Below, one piece after another: positions 17,312 through 26,852 of a DNA stretch of 64,000 bases (position 1 is its first letter; each line of letters begins with the position of its first letter). Location of the stretch: contig JAENYO010000002.1 in NCBI GenBank assembly GCA_016841745.1, positions 186,001 to 250,000 of the forward strand, read 5' to 3'. Position numbers and translations under genes: made by a program. The stretch is from Acetomicrobium hydrogeniformans. GTDB taxonomy: Bacteria > Synergistota > Synergistia > Synergistales > JAFGMB01. The notes below the pieces were generated by a model. The model did no database searches, was not told the DNA's origin, and was given only the letters and a program-made list of their open reading frames with translations.

Positions 17312-18436
17312 TTAGAACCAGTGGGGTTCGTCCCAGAGTTTGAGTTCTTGTCCAATTCCTTTTTTCAGTGCATTCTGGTAAACGGCATATCCCCATGCAA
17401 CGTCTTCAACAGGCATTCCGCCAGTGAGAAATACTATCTTTTCTTTATCATCTTTTCTACCCGGGACTTTGCCGCATGCGATATCTCCAAGGCTTCTTAT
17501 ATCTTCATGTTTCATTTTCTCATCAAGTATCAGTTTGATAACAGGAGCAGAAGGGGCCCAGGTCAGAATACTTTCAATTCCCTTGGGATGTTCATCTCCT
17601 TCAACCATCCATGCCTGGTGCATTTTCCAGTTATCGGCTATTACTGTATTGTCCAGATAACAGTCTTCCGTTAATCCGGCTGTTCCTGTAAGAGTTAAGA
17701 GAGCTCCTTCTTTAAGCCATTCAGTTGGAATATCAGCTTTTTTTGCACCTGCGGTTGCAATGCTTATGACATCGGCTTTTCTTATACATTCCTCAAGAGA
17801 GTCAACGGGAGTTACCTTGAGCCCCGTTATTTTTTCCATTTCTTCTTTAAATGCAACGGATTTTTCCGGAAGAATGTCGTAAATAAGGGCTTCCTCAAGA
17901 GAAGGAGTCCCCTCGGCAATGGCCATGAGGCATGCCCTGCTTATTACTCCAGCTCCAACAACGCCACAGACTTTGGAATCCTTGCGGGCAAGGTATTTTG
18001 CGGCTACTCCAGGTACGGAGCCTGTTCTCATGGCACTGATGAGGTTGCCAGACATTATAGCCAGAGGTTCGGATGTTACGGCGTCATTAAGCATAACGGT
18101 GAGAATAGATCTGGGCAAGCCGGATTTGGGATTTTCAATATTTGAGCCATACCATTTTTCACCGCATACGTTGAATCTTCCTCCAAGATAGGTAACCATT
18201 GCCATGAACCTTCTATCCGGACCATTGACGGGCATGTTAGGAAAACGTTTTTCTTCAGGGAACCATATCATAAGGCCATGTTCATTTTCCCTGGGACCGC
18301 CCATCAAATAGTCACCCTCGCCAAGGAGATGAAAAGCTTCATCTATTACCTTGACGCACTCTTTCATATCCAAGACCCCGGCTTCTATCATTTCAGGTTC
18401 TGAAAGATATAAAAACTTTACTTCTTTTCCCTTCAC
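17312..18436 (-). CDS. Ornithine cyclodeaminase/mu-crystallin family enzyme, tandem copy A
   Basis: 374 residues, longer than the usual 330 or so. Conserved family positions are seen: the lysine in GEKWYGS, the arginine in AMRTGSVPGV and a Rossmann domain beginning at CGVVGAGVISRA. In that motif Ile-Ser replaces the usual Gln after the glycines. It is a tandem relative of the gene at 18499, and both end in GIGQELKLWDEPHWF. Family members reduce cyclic imines, make proline from ornithine or form N-alkyl amino acids with NAD(P)H. The exact reaction is unknown. Confidence 0.88.
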   Translation of the reverse strand: MKGKEVKFLYLSEPEMIEAGVLDMKECVKVIDEAFHLLGEGDYLMGGPRENEHGLMIWFPEEKRFPNMPVNGPDRRFMAMVTYLGGRFNVCGEKWYGSNIENPKSGLPRSILTVMLNDAVTSEPLAIMSGNLISAMRTGSVPGVAAKYLARKDSKVCGVVGAGVISRACLMAIAEGTPSLEEALIYDILPEKSVAFKEEMEKITGLKVTPVDSLEECIRKADVISIATAGAKKADIPTEWLKEGALLTLTGTAGLTEDCYLDNTVIADNWKMHQAWMVEGDEHPKGIESILTWAPSAPVIKLILDEKMKHEDIRSLGDIACGKVPGRKDDKEKIVFLTGGMPVEDVAWGYAVYQNALKKGIGQELKLWDEPHWF

Positions 18437-18498
18437 AATAAAAACCTCCTTTATGAAATAAGTATCCAGAATTAGTTGCTGAAATCGAGTTGTTTATT

Positions 18499-19623
18499 TT
18501 AGAACCAGTGAGGTTCATCCCAGAGTTTAAGCTCTTGTCCAATGCCTTTTTTCAGTGCATTCTTGAAAATAGTGTGACTCCAGGCCAGATCTTCAGTGGG
18601 TAGACCTCCAGTAATACAGACGGTTCTTTCTTTGGTGTTTTCCCTTCCTGGTTTTTTGCCAGAAATAATATCGCCAAGGCTTACTACATCATCATCTGTC
18701 ATCTTTCCATCCTCAATATATTTAAAGAGGTATTTGCTCGCTAGACCAAAATGTGTTTCAATGTCAAGGCCTTCAAGTTCTTCTCTGAAAGCCATGTGCA
18801 TCTTCCAATGGTCTACTACTACTTTTTCTGGTACATCAAAGAGGTAATTGGGTTCAAAAGAAACACCTGCAGGAAGTGCGAGATATGCCCCCTCTTTTAT
18901 CCATTCCGGTTTGATGAAAGGGCAAGCCTTTCCTGAAGCTGCGACATTTATTACATCTGATCCCACCACGCATTCTTCAAGAGATCCAACGGGGTGGACA
19001 TTGAGTCCAAGTTCTTTAGACATTTCTTCAGAGAAAGATGTTGACTTTTCGGTATTCAGGTCAAAGACTTTGACTTCTTCTGCTTCTTTGAGGACATATG
19101 CCAGGGACATAAGTGAAGCTTTACTTATTACGCCTGCTGCAACTATACCAATAACTTTTGAGTCAGGTCTTGCCAGGTATCTTGCCCCTACTCCCGGAAT
19201 AGCTCCGGTCCTCATGGCGCTTACAAGATTGGCCGACATAAAGGCTAGTGGTTCTGAGGTATCGGGATCGTTTAGAATAATGTTAAGGATAGATCGTGGA
19301 AGACCCCTTGAGGGATTGATTACATGGGATCCATACCATTTTTCACCACAGACATTGAACTTCCCTCCCAGGTAGCCCACCATTGCCATGAACCTTCTGT
19401 CCGGGCCAGCTACAGGCATGTTAGGAAATTCTGATGTTTCAGGGAAAACGACTTTGATTCCATGAGAACTCTGAGAGGCTCCTCCAAGAAGATAGTCGCC
19501 CTTTCCCATAAGATCGAACATCTCCACCATTGTTTCTACACATTGGCCCATATCAAGTACTCCTGCCTTTATCATGTCTTCTTCTGAGAGGAAAAGGAAT
19601 TTAACACTTTTGCCTTTTGTCAT
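18499..19623 (-). CDS. Ornithine cyclodeaminase/mu-crystallin family enzyme, tandem copy B
   Basis: 374 residues, same length and architecture as copy A 62 bases downstream. The nucleotide-binding motif has degenerated further to GIVAAGVISKA, where the first glycine is Ala. The substrate-side lysine (GEKWYGS) and arginine (AMRTGAIPGV) are kept. The two copies could form a heteromer or serve related substrates. The gene follows the GltS-like carrier gene, so its substrate may be an acidic amino acid derivative. That link is inferred from order only. Confidence 0.87.
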   Translation of the reverse strand: MTKGKSVKFLFLSEEDMIKAGVLDMGQCVETMVEMFDLMGKGDYLLGGASQSSHGIKVVFPETSEFPNMPVAGPDRRFMAMVGYLGGKFNVCGEKWYGSHVINPSRGLPRSILNIILNDPDTSEPLAFMSANLVSAMRTGAIPGVGARYLARPDSKVIGIVAAGVISKASLMSLAYVLKEAEEVKVFDLNTEKSTSFSEEMSKELGLNVHPVGSLEECVVGSDVINVAASGKACPFIKPEWIKEGAYLALPAGVSFEPNYLFDVPEKVVVDHWKMHMAFREELEGLDIETHFGLASKYLFKYIEDGKMTDDDVVSLGDIISGKKPGRENTKERTVCITGGLPTEDLAWSHTIFKNALKKGIGQELKLWDEPHWF

Positions 19624-19657
19624 GATGGTTTCCTCCTTACTTTACTTTCAAAATTGA

Positions 19658-19677
19658 GGGGGAGCATAAACTCCCCC
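19658..19677 (-). terminator. Hairpin between the carrier and OCD genes
   Basis: GGGGGAG and CTCCCCC form a stem over a six-base loop after the GltS-like gene on the minus strand, followed by TCAATTTTG. It may be a partial terminator or may protect the carrier message. Confidence 0.5.
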
Positions 19678-19724
19678 AAAGTTAGAAATAACTAACGTAA
19701 AACAATCAATAGTATATAATTCGC

Positions 19725-21128
19725 TTATTCTGCCCCGGCTTCTTCTGGAACGATCTTTGTAGGTCTGATAATTGGTAAAGACCGATACCACCACTTCATT
19801 ATCATAGGTAATACCAGGAAAAATACCAGGTATCCTCCAGCCGGACCTAACAAAGTCCAGAATCTTTCAGTTGACAAAAGGATAGGCCCAATCGAGACCA
19901 TGAGAATGTCTGTCATAACGACTATAGGCGTAATAATTGCCGTATCATCAAGAGTTTTGGATCTCATATCCGGATCTACTATCCTGAGAAGGGCGAATCC
20001 AATGGCAAAAACTCCAGTGCAATATCCGTAAACAAAAATTCCTCTCTCAAACCAGTCCTGCTTGTTCATTCTTGGGGCAAGGAATAAAAATCCTCCTACC
20101 ACGATTGCGATTCCCAAAATCATGAGCATGGAAAAGGGAGCCCAATACTTCAGCACAACAGGCAGTTTGATTGAGGCAACCCCAAAGAAGACCAGGTAAT
20201 CTGTAAAGGCACTTCCCATCCTTCCAACGAGTTTTCGATCCACGTATTTGTAGGCTCCGCTGGGCTTGAGCAGATAGTAGAAAACCACTGCTACAATGAA
20301 AGCCATGGAGAACGTAGGAACATGGAGGCCGAACTGTGAATTAACGAGTTGAGCGGCGATACGGCCTATTCCGGCAGGAAGAAATATTAATGCCAGATGC
20401 CAGGCTAGCGGGTCAATAGATATTGGAGATACTGTTTCTGAGCCAATGGAAACCCTCTTTTCAGGAGGTATAAGGCCGGTTCGCAGTTCTTCCGGAAGGC
20501 TGCCAAAATCTCGAACGTAGGATGTGATTCCACGTTTTGTAGCCCACTTGATCAGAATAACTCCGCCAAATATACCTGCCATAATTCCTATAGTTGCAGA
20601 TGTCATGGCGAGGTCAGTTGCATCAGTCCATCCGTAGGCAGCAAATGTTTTTCCTACTGCTGCAGCAGTTCCATGTCCGCCTACAAAACCTGCACCAAGA
20701 AGCATCCCGAATCCTGGGTGAATGTTGGGGAAAATCCTGTTAAGTACGTAAATTCCGAAAACTATTGGAATGAAATACTGAAGCATGTATGAAACTTCTT
20801 TAAAGCACATATAACTGCCTATGCGCTCCACATCTTTCTTGAAACCGCCCTTTGATATTTCAAAACCGCGAAGTCCGATTGAAACGAAGACAAGAACTAT
20901 AAGCATTCCTGAGTATCGTCCCATCTGCCCAGAAAAGGGTATCAATCCGAATCCTCTGGGACCAAGGGCAAGACCAACAAAACCGGCGATAAGACTTGCA
21001 GGGACGAAGAAACTCTGGAAAAATTTGACTTTAGCTCTTAATAACTGTCCAACAAGGATAAATCCACTGGCAAAGGCCAGATCGAGCAAAAAACTATAAA
21101 CATCAAAAGTTTCGGCAAAGATTGACAC
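19725..21128 (-). CDS. Sodium/glutamate symporter family (GltS-like) carrier
   Basis: 467 residues and about twelve membrane helices. The family marker GAGFVGGHGTAAAVG lies near residue 155, in the re-entrant loop region of sodium:glutamate symporters. The start is GTG at 21128 behind AAGGGGGAG. It would bring in glutamate or a related acidic compound with sodium. It heads the minus-strand run GltS, OCD B, OCD A, EamA and is divergent from an RpiR regulator gene, which may control both directions. Confidence 0.88.
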   Translation of the reverse strand: MSIFAETFDVYSFLLDLAFASGFILVGQLLRAKVKFFQSFFVPASLIAGFVGLALGPRGFGLIPFSGQMGRYSGMLIVLVFVSIGLRGFEISKGGFKKDVERIGSYMCFKEVSYMLQYFIPIVFGIYVLNRIFPNIHPGFGMLLGAGFVGGHGTAAAVGKTFAAYGWTDATDLAMTSATIGIMAGIFGGVILIKWATKRGITSYVRDFGSLPEELRTGLIPPEKRVSIGSETVSPISIDPLAWHLALIFLPAGIGRIAAQLVNSQFGLHVPTFSMAFIVAVVFYYLLKPSGAYKYVDRKLVGRMGSAFTDYLVFFGVASIKLPVVLKYWAPFSMLMILGIAIVVGGFLFLAPRMNKQDWFERGIFVYGYCTGVFAIGFALLRIVDPDMRSKTLDDTAIITPIVVMTDILMVSIGPILLSTERFWTLLGPAGGYLVFFLVLPMIMKWWYRSLPIIRPTKIVPEEAGAE

Positions 21129-21282
21129 TATTCACTCCCCCTTATCTGTAAACTAATGGTTCAATTTTACCTTCGGTGATGCAGCGACGAACTCCACTCG
21201 CTATTATCAAACCTCCCTTTTCGTAGTAGATTGGTACTACTCGGCAAATGCTGCATGAAACATTTATTTCTTATAATGCAAC

Positions 21283-21312
21283 AATCAAGAAAGAAATATT
21301 CCTTTCTTGATT
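21283..21312. promoter_or_regulatory. Inverted repeat between divergent gltS-like and rpiR genes
   Basis: AATCAAGAAAG (21283-21293) and CTTTCTTGATT (21302-21312) are perfect 11-base arms eight bases apart. The repeat lies between the two divergent genes, as expected for an operator of the adjacent RpiR regulator. A -10-like TATAAT at 21343-21348 faces the rpiR gene. No T tract follows, so a terminator role is less likely. Confidence 0.6.
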
Positions 21313-21411
21313 AAGATAGTGGAAGAAATAAAACGTGTCAAGTATAATACTGCATATTGATATTCTTAACATTTCCTTATCCATGTTCTAGAAGAGAGGA
21401 ACGAGAAAATA

Positions 21412-22326
21412 ATGTCTAAAGCTTCTTTTTTACATATAGGTGAAAGAATAGAAAAATTTCCTACTCAACAGAAAAATGCTTGTAAGTACATCCAGGATCA
21501 TTACGATAAAGTAGCTTTTTTGACAGTAGAACAGCTTGCTGAGAATGTCGGAGTGAGTCCAGCGACAATTGTGAGAACAGTTGACAGGATGGGGTATCCA
21601 AATTATCAGTCCCTTAAAGATGAAATAGTCAATGTCCTTCTTTCAACCAAGTTCCCAACCCGTCATCAGTTAGAAGATTCCTGGGATGAACCATCTGATG
21701 AAAATAAGCTTATTTCGATAGCCAGAAAGAATGCTGCAGGAATCCAGACCATGCTGACGCCCCATCTTATTGATAACTTTGGCAAATCAGTTTCAATTCT
21801 TGGCGGTTCAAAAAGAATAGTGATCATGGGACAGAGATCCAGCAGGAGTGCAGCTCTGTATTTTTATCTTCTGCTCAGGGAGTTTCTTCCTGCTGTACAA
21901 CTTGTAGGAACCTATGGGACAGATGGCATGTATGAAGAATTATTTGATCTTAATGCCAATGATTCGTTATTTGCAATTTCTTATGGTAGTCCACTGTACG
22001 CAAAAAGAACCATTGATGCAGTTCGATTTGTATCGGAAAGAGAAATTCCCACAGTGCTTCTTACTGATAGCCTAAAAAATCCTGCAGTTCCGCTTGCCTC
22101 ACAGGTTCTGCTTGTGCCATCAATTGCAGATCACTATAGTCTTGTTACGGTTATTACAGTTCTGGATGCGCTCATTGCAGAGATAGGAAGGAATAAACTG
22201 ACTTCGGCAAAACGAAAATTGAGAGATCTTTGGAGGGTTTTATCTGAATCAGATATTACTGTATCTACACCAGAGCTCCAGGAAGAGATGGAGCGCAGGA
22301 TCTCAGGTGGATGGTCTTCTAAATAG
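21412..22326 (+). CDS. MurR/RpiR family regulator, copy 1
   Basis: 304 residues. Residues 1-80 are the RpiR helix-turn-helix (FLTVEQLAENVGVSPATIVRTV). Residues 125-270 form a SIS sugar-isomerase fold (RIVIMGQRSSRSAALYFYL) that usually senses a phosphorylated sugar. It precedes the BtpA and FGGY kinase genes, so a sugar or polyol phosphate ligand is plausible. It resembles the regulator at 30118 along its whole length, pointing to a paralogous pair. Confidence 0.92.
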   Translation: MSKASFLHIGERIEKFPTQQKNACKYIQDHYDKVAFLTVEQLAENVGVSPATIVRTVDRMGYPNYQSLKDEIVNVLLSTKFPTRHQLEDSWDEPSDENKLISIARKNAAGIQTMLTPHLIDNFGKSVSILGGSKRIVIMGQRSSRSAALYFYLLLREFLPAVQLVGTYGTDGMYEELFDLNANDSLFAISYGSPLYAKRTIDAVRFVSEREIPTVLLTDSLKNPAVPLASQVLLVPSIADHYSLVTVITVLDALIAEIGRNKLTSAKRKLRDLWRVLSESDITVSTPELQEEMERRISGGWSSK

Positions 22327-22359
22327 AGAACAAAATTGTACAGGGAGGTAATTGGATCT

Positions 22360-23163
22360 ATGTCTGTAATAACATCATTGCTGGGAAAAAAGAAGACGAT
22401 TATAGGGATGGTACATTTCCCACCTTTGCCTGGAGCCCCTTTATATCGCGATGAATCTGGTATGGACTGTATTCTGGAGAGAGTGTCCTCTGACATCAAG
22501 GCTCTTCAGGATGGAGGTATAGATGCGGTGATGTTCTGTAATGAAAATGATCGGCCTTATTCTTTAAGTGCAGATTTTTCTACTATAGCCGCCATGAGTT
22601 TTATTATTGGGCAGATCTCTAGTGAGATTTCAGTTCCCTTTGGTGTCGATGTCCTTTGGGATCCTAAAGCTGCTCTTGCTATTGCCAAGGCTACTGGTGC
22701 ATCTTTTATAAGAGAGGTCATTACTGGAAGTTATTCTTCAGACATGGGATATTGGAATACGAACGTAGGCGATCTCTATCGCTATCGGAAATTGATAGAT
22801 GCAGATAATGTTGAGGTACTGTTCAATATCTCTGCTGAATTTGCAAGCAGCACTGATAGGAGGCCATTGGAAGAAATAGCCCGAAGCGTGGTGTTTTCCT
22901 CTCTTGCCGATGGGATCCTTGTTTCAGGTCCTATGACGGGACTCCCGACATCTCGGGAGCAGCTTTACAAAGTAAAGAATGCAGTCGGTGATGTCCCTGT
23001 ACTCGCTAACACAGGAGTCAAGCCGGGAAATGTATCAGAATTGCTGGAAGTGGCAGATGGCGCCATTGTTGGAACATCCCTCAAAGAGGAAGGCTTAACA
23101 TGGAACCAGGTAGATTCGGCAAGAGTAAGAAACTTTATGAAGAAAGTTAATAGCCTGAGATAA
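22360..23163 (+). CDS. BtpA/SgcQ family TIM-barrel protein
   Basis: 267 residues. The start IIGMVHFPPLPGAP and the middle GVDVLWDPKAALAIAKATGASFIR are characteristic of the BtpA/SgcQ family. BtpA affects photosystem I build-up in cyanobacteria and SgcQ belongs to an uncharacterised sugar operon, so no reaction is firmly known. ATG 22360 is chosen because AGGGAGG precedes it. A kinase gene starts two bases after its stop. The pair may process a sugar or polyol. Confidence 0.9.
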   Translation: MSVITSLLGKKKTIIGMVHFPPLPGAPLYRDESGMDCILERVSSDIKALQDGGIDAVMFCNENDRPYSLSADFSTIAAMSFIIGQISSEISVPFGVDVLWDPKAALAIAKATGASFIREVITGSYSSDMGYWNTNVGDLYRYRKLIDADNVEVLFNISAEFASSTDRRPLEEIARSVVFSSLADGILVSGPMTGLPTSREQLYKVKNAVGDVPVLANTGVKPGNVSELLEVADGAIVGTSLKEEGLTWNQVDSARVRNFMKKVNSLR

Positions 23164-23165
23164 TC

Positions 23166-24656
23166 ATGGATTATGTCGTTGGTCTTGATATAGGCACTAC
23201 AGGTGTAAAATGTTCAGCTATTGATAAGTTAGGAAACCTTCTTTTTGAAGGAGTAAGAACACATGATGCTATCAATCTTGCCCCTGGACTTGCCGAAGGT
23301 GATCCAGACGTCTGGTGGGATGAAAGTCTCGACCTTCTCAAGGAAGTTGTGTCTACCCTGGGTAAGGGTGGCGTCAGGGGGATCGGTGTTTCGGGAATGG
23401 TTCCAACTCTCATTCTTGTGGACAGCAGTGGGAAAACTATCAGGCCATCCATACAAATGAATGATTGCAGGGCGGTCCGGGAAATAGAGGAATTGAAAGG
23501 TCTTATTGATGAGGATAAATATTTTCATCAATCCGGAAACGTGATCAACCAGCAGGTTATATTCCCTAAGTATTTGTGGCTTAAACGCAATGAACCTGAA
23601 AACCTTGGCAGGGCAGAATATATTATGGGTTCCTACAATTACATTACTTTTAAACTGACAGGAATTCCAAATCTTGAGTTGAATTGGGCCCTGGAGAGTG
23701 GAATGTGGTCTCTCCAGGATAAAAATTGGATCTCTGAAATTGTTGACTGTATCGGTTTTGAAGCCTCTTTACTTCCTCAGGTTTACTCTCCCACGGATAT
23801 GGTAGGGACAGTAACCAGAGATGTTTCAGATCTTACCGGACTTCTAGAGGGTACTCCAGTAATTGCAGGTTCTGCAGACCATGTCGCATCAGCTCTTGCT
23901 GCAGGAATGAATAGAGAAGGAGATCTGCTGCTGAAATTTGGAGGAGGGGCAGATTTCCTTGTTGTTTCAGGGAAACCAGTTACGGATAAACGTCTTTTCA
24001 TTGATTACCATGATGTTCCGGACATGTATATAGTGAATGGCTGTATGGCTTCAAGCGGTTCTGTTGTTAAATGGTTTTCTAAAGATATATCTGGAACAGA
24101 CTATTCTGTTCTGACCAGAATGGCCGAGAAGTCCCCTCCTGGATGTAAGGGGCTGATTACTCTTCCATATTTTTTAGGTGAAAAAACCCCCATTTTTGAT
24201 ATTAAAGCCAGAGGAACTATTTTAGGTTTGACCCTATCGCATAACAAAGGAGATATTTTTAGATCCTTACTTGAATCTGTTGCATTTGGTTTCAGACATC
24301 ACCTGGAAGTTATTGAAGAAATGGGAATAACTCCGGGAAGAGTGTTCATGACAAATGGTGGTTCCAGGAATAAACTCTGGAGGTCGATAACAGCGGATGT
24401 GGTAGGCCATGATGCAGTATATCTTGAGAAGCATACAGGATCATCTCTTGGAGCAGCCTTCCTGGCAGGTATTGCGACAGGTATCTATGATTCGTGGGAC
24501 CAGATTGAATCCTTTATGCAGGATAAGGTTGTTGTAAAAAGTGATCCGATAAATCATAGACTTTATTCGAAGTATTTCCAGATATATAAGGATCTGTATA
24601 GAAATAACAGGGAATTGTTTTCTGATCTGTTCGAACTTGAAAACCAAATGTCGTAA
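23166..24656 (+). CDS. FGGY family carbohydrate kinase
   Basis: 496 residues, the usual length for xylulokinase-like FGGY kinases. It shows the N-terminal phosphate motif DIGTTGVKCSAID, the central ADHVASALAAG and the C-terminal ATP-domain stretch MTNGGSRNKLWRSITADV. It would phosphorylate a sugar or polyol at the expense of ATP. It is translationally close to the BtpA-like gene and probably controlled by the RpiR regulator upstream. The sugar identity cannot be inferred. Confidence 0.93.
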   Translation: MDYVVGLDIGTTGVKCSAIDKLGNLLFEGVRTHDAINLAPGLAEGDPDVWWDESLDLLKEVVSTLGKGGVRGIGVSGMVPTLILVDSSGKTIRPSIQMNDCRAVREIEELKGLIDEDKYFHQSGNVINQQVIFPKYLWLKRNEPENLGRAEYIMGSYNYITFKLTGIPNLELNWALESGMWSLQDKNWISEIVDCIGFEASLLPQVYSPTDMVGTVTRDVSDLTGLLEGTPVIAGSADHVASALAAGMNREGDLLLKFGGGADFLVVSGKPVTDKRLFIDYHDVPDMYIVNGCMASSGSVVKWFSKDISGTDYSVLTRMAEKSPPGCKGLITLPYFLGEKTPIFDIKARGTILGLTLSHNKGDIFRSLLESVAFGFRHHLEVIEEMGITPGRVFMTNGGSRNKLWRSITADVVGHDAVYLEKHTGSSLGAAFLAGIATGIYDSWDQIESFMQDKVVVKSDPINHRLYSKYFQIYKDLYRNNRELFSDLFELENQMS

Positions 24657-24707
24657 ATCTGCAAGTCACAGATTGGAATAAAATCAAGCAGATAGATTGT
24701 GATCCAT

Positions 24708-25673
24708 CTATTTCCGTCTCCAGATAAGATACTTGATCTTTTTGTTGATATTGATGTTTTCAATAGAAAGAAGAATAACTGCGCCAATTATCAGAAAGCC
24801 ACCCTTGAAGGCGTTCGCAGAGGGGATCTCGTTGAGAAAGATCCATGACCAGAACATGGCGAAGGGAATTTCAGTCATTGATACGATTGCGGCAACACCG
24901 CCTGAAACGACCCTTAGTGCCAGCATCAGGATGGCGTATGCCGTCATGGCCGGGAAAAGAGTGAGGTATAGAAGGGATAGCCAGGCTTGCCAATCCCTTA
25001 TGAATATCCCCTTTATCCCTCCTGTTGCTATGAGGCATATCCAGAGACAGGCAGCTCCCCATATAAACATCTGGACGTAAGCCTTGAAGGGGTCTGTCTT
25101 TCCCATTACGTGCCTTCCGTTAAGCACATAAACTGCATAACCCAGACCTGATCCCAGGGCTCCCATGAATCCCAGGATATTATATGATTGAAGCCTGATC
25201 CCTCCAACGGAAACCCACACTCCCCATATGCCGATAATAAGGGCCAGTATCCGTAACCGGGTCACCTGTTCTTTCCAGAAGATCTTTCCAAGGACTATGA
25301 CCCATAAGGGTGCTGTATTGATAAGGATGAATGTTAACCCTACCGGTATGCGGCCCATTGCAAAAGCTGAAGCGCTGGTGCATATAGCTACTCCGAAAAG
25401 CCCGCTTACCAGGCAGGGTATTCTTTCCTTTCTTTTTACCAGGAGAGCATCTTTGCGACCTCTTGAAAGTGATACAAGCACCATGATCAAAGAAGCTAAG
25501 GTAGCCCTTAAAGTTGCCAGGGCAAGAGGTGTCATGCCGTGGGAATAGCTTATCCTTACAGGGACTCCTGTAGATCCCCATAGTGCACCGGAAATGATCA
25601 GGGAAAAAACACCAATAACGTAACTTAACTCTTGATGGGGATGATCCCTGGAATCTGTTACACTTCGTGACAT
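24708..25673 (-). CDS. EamA/DMT family membrane carrier, copy 2
   Basis: 321 residues with about ten helices and two EamA repeats, very like copy 1 at 16232 (shared EIPFAMFWSWIFLNEIPS). Its ATG overlaps the TAA of copy 3 by one base (TAATG on the minus strand), so the two are translationally coupled. Two coupled DMT genes could form a heterodimer or be a simple tandem duplication. The substrate is unknown. Confidence 0.9.
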   Translation of the reverse strand: MSRSVTDSRDHPHQELSYVIGVFSLIISGALWGSTGVPVRISYSHGMTPLALATLRATLASLIMVLVSLSRGRKDALLVKRKERIPCLVSGLFGVAICTSASAFAMGRIPVGLTFILINTAPLWVIVLGKIFWKEQVTRLRILALIIGIWGVWVSVGGIRLQSYNILGFMGALGSGLGYAVYVLNGRHVMGKTDPFKAYVQMFIWGAACLWICLIATGGIKGIFIRDWQAWLSLLYLTLFPAMTAYAILMLALRVVSGGVAAIVSMTEIPFAMFWSWIFLNEIPSANAFKGGFLIIGAVILLSIENININKKIKYLIWRRK

Positions 25674-26653
25674 TATTCGTATTTGCCCCTTGATCTTATA
25701 AGATTTTGTAATGTTTCCTTAAGTGAGATGTTTTCCAGTGAAAGAAGAATAACTGCGCCAATTATAAGCATTCCGCCCATGATAGCACTGGATGATGGGA
25801 TCTCTCCCAAAAAGATCCATGTCCATAGCATGGAAAAGGGTATCTCAGTCATGGATACTATTGCCGCCACGCCGCCCGGAATTACCCTTAATGCGAGCAT
25901 CAGGATGGCGTAGCCTCCAATATCGGATAAAATGGTGATGTAGAAAACTGATACCCAGGCCTCCCAATCCTTTATGACAATGTGCCTTATCGGCCCTGTT
26001 AAAATCGCCGCTATCCAGAGGCAGAGAGCTCCCCAGAAAAACATCTGTATATAGGCTTTTAAAGGATCTCTTTTTCCCATGGCATGTTTGCCGTTAAGAA
26101 CATAAACAGCATATCCGAATCCTGCACTCAAGGCTGCTGTTATTCCCCAGAGATTGTAAGACTGGAAAACAACTCCGCCTACGGCTACCCAGACGCCGAA
26201 GATACTAACCATAAGGGATATTAGCTGACCAATTGTAACCCTTTCTTTCCAGAAGATCCTGGCCAGGACTATAACCCAGAAAGGTGCCGTGTTTATAAGC
26301 ACAAAAGTAAGTCCAACAGGGATTCGCCCCATTGCCAGGGCTGCAGCTGTGTTGCAGATCGCCACTCCGAAAAGTCCGCTTACCAGGCAGGGTAGTATAT
26401 CTGTTTTTTGAAGGATGAATGCATCTTTCCGCCCTTTGCAGAATGTGAATATCCCCATGATAATTGAAGCAATTGTTGCTCTGAACAGGGCGAGTGTTAG
26501 AGGTGTCATCCCATGGGAATAACTGACCCTCACTGGAATTCCTCCTGATCCCCAGAGGGCACCGGATATTACAACTGCGATAATCCCTGCAATATATCGA
26601 ATCCTGGGGTATGAACGGTACACATCCTTTAATGGCAATACTCTGAAATGCAT
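25673..26653 (-). CDS. EamA/DMT family membrane carrier, copy 3
   Basis: 326 residues and about ten helices. The pattern GVAAIVSMTEIPFSMLWTWIF corresponds to the other two copies, although it is the most diverged. I prefer ATG 26653, with AAAGGA nine bases before it, over an ATG 48 bases upstream. The gene is first in a two-gene run with copy 2. Confidence 0.88.
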   Translation of the reverse strand: MHFRVLPLKDVYRSYPRIRYIAGIIAVVISGALWGSGGIPVRVSYSHGMTPLTLALFRATIASIIMGIFTFCKGRKDAFILQKTDILPCLVSGLFGVAICNTAAALAMGRIPVGLTFVLINTAPFWVIVLARIFWKERVTIGQLISLMVSIFGVWVAVGGVVFQSYNLWGITAALSAGFGYAVYVLNGKHAMGKRDPLKAYIQMFFWGALCLWIAAILTGPIRHIVIKDWEAWVSVFYITILSDIGGYAILMLALRVIPGGVAAIVSMTEIPFSMLWTWIFLGEIPSSSAIMGGMLIIGAVILLSLENISLKETLQNLIRSRGKYE

Positions 26654-26812
26654 ATGAAATATCCTTTTTTCGTTATTAAAAGCCTGGAAGCTGGTGTTCA
26701 TGCTTAATATAACATTCTAAAGGATCATTCTTCTAATCTGCGGCGATAGATGTTTCAGAAAACAGGTTTTTAAGGTTATTAGAGATTATGGAAATTTTAT
26801 TCACTCTGACGT

Positions 26813-26818
26813 TATAAT
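26813..26818 (+). promoter_or_regulatory. Likely -10 box of the SDR gene
   Basis: A consensus TATAAT lies 35 bases before the SDR start codon. I see no clear -35 at the usual distance, so expression may need an activator. Confidence 0.4.
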
Positions 26819-26852
26819 AGGATTGTTATTTAAAGTATAAGGAGGGGCGAAA

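Noticed and set aside
18848-19375. Open frame of 175 codons opposite OCD copy B
   Set aside because: A shadow of the OCD reading frame, with no start signal.
21223-21240. Inverted repeat GTAGTA/TACTAC near the gltS-like gene
   Set aside because: Arms of six bases are short and such repeats occur by chance. The 11-base-arm repeat nearby is a stronger operator candidate.
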